From positions 1 to 5,228 of the forward strand of contig JAILQA010000018.1 of assembly GCA_024699205.1 (NCBI GenBank): a DNA stretch of 5,228 bases. Direction: 5' to 3'. Below, in pieces: positions 1 through 4,995 of this stretch (position 1 is the first letter of the stretch; every line of letters starts with the position of its first letter). The notes under the pieces are model-generated. The model saw nothing but the letters and a program-made list of their open reading frames with translations, was not told the DNA's origin and searched no databases. The DNA is from Treponema sp. Its GTDB lineage: Bacteria > Spirochaetota > Spirochaetia > Treponematales > Treponemataceae. The position numbers and the translations under genes are program-made.

Positions 1-138
1 ATCTGCACAAAGCTGGTTCAGAAGTTTACAGATGATCAGGCCTATCTTGAAAAAGAACTTACCAATGCCCTGCCACGCGTTCAGTGCCTTGAGCTTGAAA
101 TTGAACACATGACAGGAAAGCTGGTAAACGAGTCATAG
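1..138 (+). CDS. C-terminal end of an unrecognised protein (5' end outside window)
   Basis: Frame 1 is open from the window edge to a TAG stop at 136-138, giving 45 residues that begin ICTKLVQKFTDDQ and end TGKLVNES. The tail is rich in Leu, Glu and Lys, with hydrophobic residues at helical spacing (for example LEKEL, CLELEIEHM), so it is probably an amphipathic or coiled-coil C-terminus. I do not recognise the family, and no catalytic motif is visible in this fragment. The reading frame has ordinary codon use, resembling the fic gene that follows on the same strand 114 bases downstream. Because fic has its own promoter, the two need not be co-transcribed. The upstream sequence would be required to identify it. 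Confidence 0.6.
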   Translation: MCTKLVQKFTDDQAYLEKELTNALPRVQCLELEIEHMTGKLVNES

Positions 139-183
139 GAATAAACAATGAACAGCAAAATCATGGCAAGCGCAAAACATATC

Positions 184-235
184 ATTCCGATAAACAACAT
201 TGTTTTATTCCGATAATTGTAGATTGTTCCGATAC
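184..235 (+). repeat. Three direct copies of TTCCGATA, probable operator for the HTH-Fic gene
   Basis: TTCCGATA occurs at 185-192, 208-215 and 227-234, all in the same orientation, with start-to-start spacings of 23 and 19 bases. The first two copies share the longer form ATTCCGATAA (184-193 and 207-216). Between copies 1 and 2 is a palindrome, AAACAA-CA-TTGTTT (192-205). Copy 3 lies inside the spacer of the predicted promoter and copy 2 ends just before its -35 box, so a protein bound here would block RNA polymerase. The gene immediately downstream begins with a helix-turn-helix domain, so autorepression is the simplest reading. The repeats are seen directly; the operator role is inferred. 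Confidence 0.6.
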
Positions 236-245
236 ATGCTATAAT
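217..245 (+). promoter_or_regulatory. Extended -10 promoter of the HTH-Fic gene, possibly giving a leaderless mRNA
   Basis: A perfect TATAAT at 240-245 is preceded by TG at 237-238 (TGCTATAAT, extended -10). A -35-like TTGTAG lies at 217-222, with a 17-base spacer. Transcription would be expected to begin near 252, directly at or next to the ATG at 253. No Shine-Dalgarno-like purine run lies between the -10 box and the start codon, which agrees with a leaderless or nearly leaderless transcript. Confidence 0.65.
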
Positions 246-252
246 CATAATA

Positions 253-1167
253 ATGAAATCAGATGGAACCTTTTTGACAGCAAGTCAAGCTGCGGAAAAA
301 TGGAATATCTCAGAGCGAAGAATCCGGGTCTTGTGTTCACAGGGGAAAATTCCTGGAGCCATGCAAATCGGTCGTGGCTGGCGTATTCCCCTTGATGCTG
401 TGAAACCCCGCGACGGACGGCTTACAAAACAGGAAAATCTTCTTTCCCTTATCAATGAAAAGAAGCGACACCTTGACACACTTAGGCCTTTCACCCAGGG
501 TGAACTTGAACGCCTTAACGAACAATTTGTCACCGAATACACTTACAACTCAAATGCCATAGAAGGCAACACTCTTACACTGAGGGAAACCGACCTTGTT
601 CTTCGGGGACTTACAATAGACAGGAAGCCTCTTTCACATCACCTTGAAGCAATCGGTCATAAAGAAGCGTTCGACTATGTTGCAAGCCTTGTTCAGAAAA
701 ACGAGCCGCTTTCAGAGCGTGTCATAAAAGACATTCACTATCTTGTCCTTGCAGATAAAAAAGATGACCGCGGCATATACAGAAAAATTCCTGTAACAAT
801 AGCAGGCGCAGCCCACGAACCTGTCCAGCCATATTTGATTCAGCCAAAATTAGAAAGTCTTCTTCAAGATTTTGCAAGGGATGAAAGTCACATCGTCACA
901 AAATTAGCCCGGTTCCATATTGACTTTGAAGCAATTCATCCTTTTATTGACGGCAACGGAAGGACTGGACGGCTTTTAGTAAATCTTGAACTTATGAAAG
1001 CCGGTTTTCCGCCAATAAACATTAAGTTTGCTGACCGACTTGCCTACTACGACGCATTTGACTCATACCATGTCCACCACAATCTTGGCGAAATGGAATC
1101 TCTTTTTGCAAAAGCCCTGCTGGAACGCCTTGATTTTTATATTGGACTGAGGAAGGAACAGGAGTAA
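253..1167 (+). CDS. Helix-turn-helix/Fic family protein (probable AMP-transferase)
   Basis: This 304-residue protein probably transfers AMP (or another nucleotide part) from a nucleotide to a hydroxyl side chain of a target protein in the cytoplasm. Residues about 8-46 form a MerR/excisionase-like helix-turn-helix (TASQAAEKWNISERRIRVL, then GRGWRIP). The Fic core carries the canonical active site HPFIDGNGRTGR at 229-240, with catalytic His229, metal-binding Asp233, and the Gly/Asn/Arg residues that hold the phosphates. The inhibitory motif SNAIEGN at 100-106, with Glu104, lies N-terminal to the core, making this a class II, self-inhibited Fic protein; Glu104 would contact Arg240. A flap that docks the target is likely at about 171-190 (DDRGIYRKIPVTIAGAAHEP). 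All key residues are present, so it should be active once inhibition is released. The ATG at 253 is chosen because the HTH begins at once and the promoter ends just before it. The target is unknown. It is likely self-regulated through the upstream TTCCGATA repeats. Confidence 0.93.
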   Translation: MKSDGTFLTASQAAEKWNISERRIRVLCSQGKIPGAMQIGRGWRIPLDAVKPRDGRLTKQENLLSLINEKKRHLDTLRPFTQGELERLNEQFVTEYTYNSNAIEGNTLTLRETDLVLRGLTIDRKPLSHHLEAIGHKEAFDYVASLVQKNEPLSERVIKDIHYLVLADKKDDRGIYRKIPVTIAGAAHEPVQPYLIQPKLESLLQDFARDESHIVTKLARFHIDFEAIHPFIDGNGRTGRLLVNLELMKAGFPPINIKFADRLAYYDAFDSYHVHHNLGEMESLFAKALLERLDFYIGLRKEQE

Positions 1168-1176
1168 AGGGTGAAA

Positions 1177-1210
1177 CAGACGATCTGCTCAAATTAGAGC
1201 AAACCGTCTG
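1177..1210. terminator. Hairpin between convergent genes, probable bidirectional terminator
   Basis: The arms CAGACGATCTGCTC (1177-1190) and GAGCAAACCGTCTG (1197-1210) pair at 12 of 14 positions around a 6-base loop, AAATTA. It falls in the 50-base gap between the stop codons of the Fic gene (plus) and the HU-like gene (minus). There is no long U-run on either side: the minus-strand side has only TTTC, the plus side none. Efficiency is therefore uncertain, but the placement argues for a shared terminator. Confidence 0.6.
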
Positions 1211-1217
1211 AACCGAC

Positions 1218-1985
1218 TTAGGCAACCTCTACAGTTTCAGAAATTGCTTCTACGAGATACTTTCGCTCGTATCCAGATTTTCCGGCATAGCGGGTACGAA
1301 CAACAATTTTGTATTTTCCGATTGCAAGTGATGAAGGAATTGCAAACAGAAGTTTAGACGGCAAGTTGTAAACAAGGGCTGATTCAACCTTAGTCCAGGT
1401 ACTTTCATCACTTGAAAAACTTCCATTTTCATCAACAGAAGCAAACCAGATTCCAGAATCTTCCCCGCCGACTTTAAGGCTTGAGCCTTCAAGCAAAACA
1501 GAACCGTTTACTGTAAGAGTTCCGTCAGTCTTACCGGTAGAAACATCTGTAACAGTTGTAATCACTCCGCTTGGAGCAACATACCCAGAAGAAGCAATTT
1601 CAACATTCTGAACAGCATCTTTTAAGGTCTGCGTTGCAGTGAATTTTACGGTGAGTGCAGGTTTTCCAGTTTCGGTATCTACCGTGCCTTTTCCAGCGAT
1701 GTAAAAAGTTCCAAGTTCGCCGAACTTAACAGCATTTCCAGCCGCAAGAACTTTAAGAACTGTATTTGCATAAGCGTTTAAGACACTCGTAACTGTACCC
1801 AAGTCCACAAGCGGAACCACATCTGACATTGCATCCAGAATGTTCTGTGTGCTGTAGGTGTATCGCTCCACTTTGCCGTAATAGTTTTCAGTTCCATCTT
1901 TTGCAAACTGATTTTTCTGTAACTTAACGGAAACTCTTCCGTTAGCCGATTCCTGAAGTTTGATAAAAGCGTTGTTTTCGCTCAT
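1218..1985 (-). CDS. HU-like DNA-binding protein with C-terminal DUF4469 Ig-like domain
   Basis: This 255-residue protein is built from an N-terminal HU/IHF-like DNA-binding fold and a C-terminal DUF4469 beta-sandwich. The HU-like part (about residues 1-125) includes the helical stretch LGTVTSVLNAYANTVLKVLA and the family hallmark G83-NAVKFGELGTF-94, equivalent to the GxxVxLxGFGxF strand of HU. The DUF4469 part (about 145-250) shows ITTVTDVSTGKTDGTLTVNG, then LPSKLLFAIPSSLAIGKYKIVV with a following R-T-R-Y-A-G stretch. An in-frame ATG 15 codons upstream exists (2030), but 1985 is preferred because GGGGGAGA (1998-1991 on this strand) ends 5 bases before it and MSENNAFIKLQ starts the conserved domain. 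It may be a nucleoid-associated or otherwise DNA-bound protein; no biochemical role is firmly known to me. There is no signal peptide or membrane segment. It is divergent from the ABC-3C operon and convergent with the Fic gene. Confidence 0.88.
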   Translation of the reverse strand: MSENNAFIKLQESANGRVSVKLQKNQFAKDGTENYYGKVERYTYSTQNILDAMSDVVPLVDLGTVTSVLNAYANTVLKVLAAGNAVKFGELGTFYIAGKGTVDTETGKPALTVKFTATQTLKDAVQNVEIASSGYVAPSGVITTVTDVSTGKTDGTLTVNGSVLLEGSSLKVGGEDSGIWFASVDENGSFSSDESTWTKVESALVYNLPSKLLFAIPSSLAIGKYKIVVRTRYAGKSGYERKYLVEAISETVEVA

Positions 1986-2044
1986 GTTTTTCTCCCCCAC
2001 ACTCTGCAGTTTTTGCCGCGCGCATAACAAAAAACGCGAAAATG

Positions 2045-2053
2045 TGGTATAAT
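2045..2053 (+). promoter_or_regulatory. Extended -10 promoter of the ABC-3C operon
   Basis: TGGTATAAT combines a perfect TATAAT (2048-2053) with the extended -10 dinucleotide TG (2045-2046). The -35 position holds only TAACAA (2025-2030), so recognition would rest mainly on the extended -10. Transcription would start near 2060 and leave a leader of roughly 105 bases before the GTG at 2166. This differs from the Fic gene, whose promoter abuts its start codon. Confidence 0.6.
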
Positions 2054-2078
2054 AGATTTGTAAGCAAGGCTTTTTCAG
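2049..2078 (-). promoter_or_regulatory. Possible overlapping promoter for the HU-like gene
   Basis: Read on the minus strand, CTGAAA (2078-2073) and TATTAT (2054-2049) are separated by 18 bases, a plausible sigma-70 -35/-10 pair. Its -10 box shares the same bases as the plus-strand -10 of the ABC-3C operon, so the two promoters would overlap face to face and could exclude each other. The match is moderate and was picked by eye; another promoter closer to the gene cannot be excluded. Confidence 0.3.
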
Positions 2079-2101
2079 AAACTCTGTTTTTACTTTGCTT
2101 A
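2061..2101 (+). promoter_or_regulatory. Structured 5' leader of the ABC-3C operon
   Basis: TAAGCAAGG (2061-2069) can pair with CTTTGCTTA (2093-2101): eight Watson-Crick pairs and one G-U. Inside it, CAGA (2076-2079) and TCTG (2083-2086) form a small nested hairpin followed by TTTTT (2087-2091). The fold begins right at the predicted transcription start. The inner element has a terminator-like shape but only four pairs, so a role in attenuation is speculative; 5' end stabilisation is equally possible. Confidence 0.35.
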
Positions 2102-2113
2102 ATCAAATGATAA

Positions 2114-2173
2114 ATGGAGCGAAGAAACGCAAATCGGACTTATTCAGAATTAGAAGAGGCAAAAAGTGTCTGA
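2114..2173 (+). CDS. Possible 19-residue upstream ORF overlapping the first ABC-3C gene
   Basis: The frame ATG 2114 to TGA 2173 would encode MERRNANRTYSELEEAKSV and overlap the GTG start of the next gene by 8 bases, the arrangement expected for translational coupling. Against it, no Shine-Dalgarno sequence precedes the ATG and the peptide is not recognised. Part of its sequence (YSEL) recurs at the start of the next protein because of a duplicated DNA segment. It may be a leader peptide, a decayed copy of the downstream gene's start, or chance. Confidence 0.18.
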   Translation: MERRNANRTYSELEEAKSV

Positions 2174-2202
2174 AAATCAGAATTATTCAGAATTAAAATG
2201 GA
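2128..2202 (+). repeat. Imperfect direct repeat around the start of the first ABC-3C gene
   Basis: The 13-base TTATTCAGAATTA occurs exactly at 2140-2152 and 2183-2195, a spacing of 43 bases. Similarity continues to the left (AAATC, one mismatch, GA at 2131-2138 against 2174-2181) and weakly to the right. One copy is in the leader and the other in codons 6-10 of the gene. Both read YSEL, but in different frames because 43 is not a multiple of three. This may be a local tandem duplication or a pair of binding sites flanking the ribosome-binding site. Confidence 0.5.
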
Positions 2203-3053
2203 GTTTTGCAGATTTCATAAAACGCTTGGATTCAATTCTTGTTAAGGATTCTAGTGGCGTAGATTTTATGCTTGAATTTATAGATAATTGCATAAAAGAC
2301 GGAGTAGATAATCCTTTAAGATCTAAAAATAGAAGTAATGAAACACGGTATTTAAACGATGAAAAGTTCTCAAAGAAAAAGGCGGAGTTTATAAAGAACA
2401 ATTTCAATCTCAAAAAGCTGTCTGACTATTTGGAATCAATTTTTGATAATAATGACAATGATGACAATGTTAATGATTTGTGCGAGGAGTTCTTTCCAAA
2501 TAATCAAAATGTCACTTACAAAAATCTTGCAGAAGAACTTACAAAACTATTCCTAGAAATTCTGCGAAAAAGAATAGAAGAAATAGACCCGAGACCTAGA
2601 GAAAAATATGAAGTGTTTATCCCTCTTGGAGAAGAAAAAGTTTTTGAAAATAAAATCAAAGAAACAGTAAAAGCCATTTATGCAATAGCAAGCAGTGATG
2701 AATTAAAAGACCATCCTATTTCAGCTACATATATAAAAAAAAAGATACCTGATGATTTTCTATTACAAGATGATGTCCAGCATAAAGTCACAAAGTTCTT
2801 TAATAAGATAAATCAGTATTTTGTTGATGAACAAAGAGAAGGAGCTATACCGGCAGATTTTGTAACTAAACAGGTACATGAGCAATATGTAGCATTAAAA
2901 GCAACTTGCTGCAGTAAGCAGGAAATATTTAATGAAATGACAAGTTTTTTTCTGACCAAAGCAAAGTTACCAACTGGCTATAATCGTGCTGCACAGTGCG
3001 TTGTCGCCTATTTCATTCAATTGTGTGAGGTGTTTGATGTTTCTGCCGAATAA
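2166..3053 (+). CDS. ABC-three-component (ABC-3C) system protein: unrecognised N-terminal half plus ABC-3C C-terminal domain
   Basis: This 295-residue soluble protein starts with GTG; AGAAGAGG (2152-2159) lies 6 bases upstream and supports that start. The C-terminal region, about 160-292, resembles the C-terminal domain of ABC-3C proteins, which links an effector to the middle component and ATPase: NQYFVDEQREGAIP at 216-229, a helical middle, and AAQCVVAYFIQLCEVFD at 275-291. In such systems the N-terminal part is the variable effector. Here residues 1-155 are highly charged and mainly helical by inspection, with an Asn/Asp-rich stretch (DNNDNDDNVND) near residue 100, and I see no nuclease, protease, TIR, NTPase or membrane motif. 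It could be a new effector, or a sensor or adaptor domain. It is the first gene of a three-gene operon and overlaps the next by 17 bases. The family call rests on recalled similarity and on the two neighbours; a specific C-terminal domain subtype is not claimed. Confidence 0.72.
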   Translation: MSENQNYSELKWSFADFIKRLDSILVKDSSGVDFMLEFIDNCIKDGVDNPLRSKNRSNETRYLNDEKFSKKKAEFIKNNFNLKKLSDYLESIFDNNDNDDNVNDLCEEFFPNNQNVTYKNLAEELTKLFLEILRKRIEEIDPRPREKYEVFIPLGEEKVFENKIKETVKAIYAIASSDELKDHPISATYIKKKIPDDFLLQDDVQHKVTKFFNKINQYFVDEQREGAIPADFVTKQVHEQYVALKATCCSKQEIFNEMTSFFLTKAKLPTGYNRAAQCVVAYFIQLCEVFDVSAE

Positions 3054-3270
3054 AACAATTCCTTTTTCAGATTCTGTAATTGCAAGATTTTCAATAATTC
3101 TTGATAGTTTGAAAGACAAAAACCAGAATATCCACAGTCTGTATAAGAAGAACAAGAAAAACTTCTATATTGTTCAAGATTATATAGAAACTTTAGATTG
3201 CCTTTTTGCTTTAAATATAATCGATTTCGACGAAACAAAAGAGGAGATAAGGCTGTGCTCTGTGAAATAA
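3037..3270 (+). CDS. ABC-3C system middle component (MC6-like small protein)
   Basis: This 77-residue protein is the adaptor expected between the effector protein and the ATPase of an ABC-3C system. It opens with MFLPNKTIPFSDSVI, like the M-L-P-x-K start of MC6-type middle components, and ends with YIETLDCLFALNIIDFD, matching their LDLLYALGAI-like helix and turn. The frame stays open further upstream to an ATG at 2986, but ATG 3037 is preferred: GAGG at 3027-3030 lies 6 bases before it, and the conserved sequence starts exactly there. It overlaps the upstream gene by 17 bases and the downstream gene by 16 bases, so its translation is probably coupled to both. No enzymatic motif is visible and none is expected. 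Confidence 0.78.
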   Translation: MFLPNKTIPFSDSVIARFSIILDSLKDKNQNIHSLYKKNKKNFYIVQDYIETLDCLFALNIIDFDETKEEIRLCSVK

Positions 3271-4865
3271 AGTGTGATGCATTTAAAATAAGTGAACCTC
3301 TAAATATACATGAGGGCTTGAATATTGTTCTCGGACAAGAGAATAAAGCTAACTCCATAGGAAAATCTACTTTTCTTCTGGCAATAGATTTTGCGTTTGG
3401 AGGGAATTCTTATATTGATTCAAAGAACAGAATTATAAAACTTTTTGGCAATCACACGATATTTTTTACACATAAATTCGAAAGCGGAACATATTATTTT
3501 TGTCGCTCTACAGAAAATCCAGATGTAATTGTAAAATGCGATGAGAACTATAATTCAAATGGTGAAATATTAAAAATAAAAGAATTTACTGACTTTTTGA
3601 AAAAAGAATATAAGTTGGAAAAATCAGAATTGACATTCAGGGAAATTGTTTCAGTTTATTCTCATATTGCAGGAAGATTTGAAACTGATTTTGAAAATCC
3701 TCTAAAAAATGAGGGAGACACAAGCCAATCGAAAGGAATAACAAGATTTGAGAAACTTTTTCCTGAATACGAAAATATAAAGCCAAAAACAAAGTCATTG
3801 GAACTTGCTGAATCAAAGGCAAATGCTTTTAAATCTGCTGTAGATTATGGTTTTATAAGAAAAACTGCAACCAACGATAAGGAAGCCCAGAGATTAATTG
3901 CTGAAAAAGACGAGTTACTAAATGTTTTAGACGAAACAAAGACAGGCAAGGCTAAAGAAATTTTTGCCTTTGAAGGAAAAACGGCGCAAGAAGCCGCTGA
4001 CATAAAGAAGGAATTGAAAATTCTTCGTTCCAAGCGTTCTCGGCTTCAAAGTGAAATTGCATCTATTCAAAAACTCGACTCTACTTCAAAAGTTTCTGAT
4101 GATGATTTAAAAGTTTTGCAGACATATTTTCCATCTGTTAATCTTAAGAAAATCCAAGATGTTCAGAATTTTCACAATTCTATTTACAAAATAGTAAATA
4201 AAGAATGCAAAGATGAAGAAGATAAACTGAACAAGATGCTTTATGTAGTCATTAAAGAAATTGAGGAGCTTGAAAACAAAATAAGCCCAGATTTAAAAGA
4301 TATTCCTCAAACAGTTCTTGAAGAATACGGTAAAAAAGCTGTCAGAATAGAACAAATAGAAAAATCGCTCGAATACTATGACCTTAAAAATAATCTACAG
4401 AATGAAAAAACAACTGCGGAAAATGAGTTGCGTATAACACAAGAACAGGCGTTGTCATCAATTTCTGAAAAAGTTAATGCTGCATTATCTCTTTTTGATG
4501 AAGAAAGGAAAAACTTGAAATTTGAATTTCAAACTCAAAAATCATACAAGCTTTACAGAGAAAACGATGTTGGAACAGGAACAAAGCATTTAAATTTGAT
4601 TGTTTTTGATTTGGCTGTTCTTTCCATAACGGAAGTTCCATTTTTAATTCATGATTCTTATATTTTCCATGAACTTGAAGATGACAGGGTGAACTTTTGT
4701 CTTGCTCTTTATGCTGATTTTTGCAAGAAGTATAAGAAGCAGATTTTTATTGCCTTGGACGGACAAGATAAATGTAATGACAGGTCAAAAGCTATAATTG
4801 AAAGTACAAAAGTAATTCAGCTTGGAAAGGGCAAAGAAGCTTTATTCGGTGAGAAAAAAGAGTAG
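3255..4865 (+). CDS. DUF2326-type ABC/SMC-like ATPase of an ABC-3C system
   Basis: This 536-residue coiled-coil ATPase would be the motor or sensor of the ABC-3C system, probably acting on nucleic acid as RecN/Rad50/SMC relatives do. The N-terminal lobe has MLCEIKCDAFKI, then the P-loop region at residues 27-39 ending NSIGKST, followed by LAIDFAFGG (42-50), typical of DUF2326. Residues about 180-420 are charged, heptad-like coiled coil. The C-terminal lobe has GTGTKHL at 440-446 in the signature position and the Walker B strand VPFLIHDS (461-468) with Asp467. An ATG at 3198 is open in frame but would add 19 residues that do not fit the family. GTG 3255 is preferred because GAGGAG (3241-3246) precedes it by 8 bases and conserved sequence starts there. 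The P-loop's first glycine position is Lys31 (K-A-N-S-I-G-K-S), and Ser468 rather than Glu follows the Walker B Asp; I believe the latter is normal for this family. It overlaps the middle component by 16 bases. Confidence 0.85.
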   Translation: MLCEIKCDAFKISEPLNIHEGLNIVLGQENKANSIGKSTFLLAIDFAFGGNSYIDSKNRIIKLFGNHTIFFTHKFESGTYYFCRSTENPDVIVKCDENYNSNGEILKIKEFTDFLKKEYKLEKSELTFREIVSVYSHIAGRFETDFENPLKNEGDTSQSKGITRFEKLFPEYENIKPKTKSLELAESKANAFKSAVDYGFIRKTATNDKEAQRLIAEKDELLNVLDETKTGKAKEIFAFEGKTAQEAADIKKELKILRSKRSRLQSEIASIQKLDSTSKVSDDDLKVLQTYFPSVNLKKIQDVQNFHNSIYKIVNKECKDEEDKLNKMLYVVIKEIEELENKISPDLKDIPQTVLEEYGKKAVRIEQIEKSLEYYDLKNNLQNEKTTAENELRITQEQALSSISEKVNAALSLFDEERKNLKFEFQTQKSYKLYRENDVGTGTKHLNLIVFDLAVLSITEVPFLIHDSYIFHELEDDRVNFCLALYADFCKKYKKQIFIALDGQDKCNDRSKAIIESTKVIQLGKGKEALFGEKKE

Positions 4866-4906
4866 ATACTACGAGAACAGAATCTATTTACCTTGAGTTC
4901 ATAGAC

Positions 4907-4947
4907 TATTTACCACAGGTAAGCAATCTATAAACCTATGGTAAATA
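4907..4947 (+). terminator. Hairpin 40 bases after the ABC-3C operon, possible weak terminator
   Basis: TATTTACCACAGGT (4907-4920) pairs with ACCTATGGTAAATA (4934-4947) at 13 of 14 positions (only C4916/A4938 fails), around a 13-base loop. CTATTTACC also occurs once more at 4884-4892, 22 bases before the left arm. There is no U-run after the stem, and the large loop is unusual for a Rho-independent terminator. It could also be a recombination or IS-related site. The rest of 4866-4995 shows no gene. Confidence 0.4.
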
Positions 4948-4995
4948 CTCGTCTTTCTGCACAGCCGGAATTTTGAAGCTAAGTGCAACCATCAC

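Noticed and set aside
148..216. Short ORF of 22 codons, ATG 148 to TAA 216, with AGGA 7 bases upstream.
   Set aside because: It runs straight through the TTCCGATA repeats and a palindrome, which explain the sequence as regulatory DNA; the peptide is not recognised and has no support beyond a weak Shine-Dalgarno.
184..235. CRISPR-like array or replication iterons at the TTCCGATA repeats.
   Set aside because: The repeats are only 8-10 bases, spacers are 11-15 bases, there are just three copies, and no Cas or replication gene is nearby; the promoter overlap favours an operator.
1986..2030. Longer N-terminus for the HU-like protein starting at 2030.
   Set aside because: The strong GGGGGAGA site sits directly before the ATG at 1985 and would be inside the coding part of the longer form; the extra 15 residues do not fit the domain.
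2076..2091. Rho-independent terminator at CAGA-AAC-TCTG-TTTTT.
   Set aside because: Only four base pairs in the stem, too weak to call a terminator; retained only as part of the leader structure.
2107..2196. Alternative leader ORF from ATG 2107 to TAA 2196 (MINGAKKRKSDLF...).
   Set aside because: No Shine-Dalgarno, unusual basic composition typical of a chance frame, and it overlaps the start of the well-supported gene out of frame.
3198..3254. Upstream ATG start at 3198 for the DUF2326 ATPase.
   Set aside because: The 19 added residues are basic and unlike the family start, overlap the middle component deeply, and have no ribosome-binding site; GTG 3255 has GAGGAG at a good distance.
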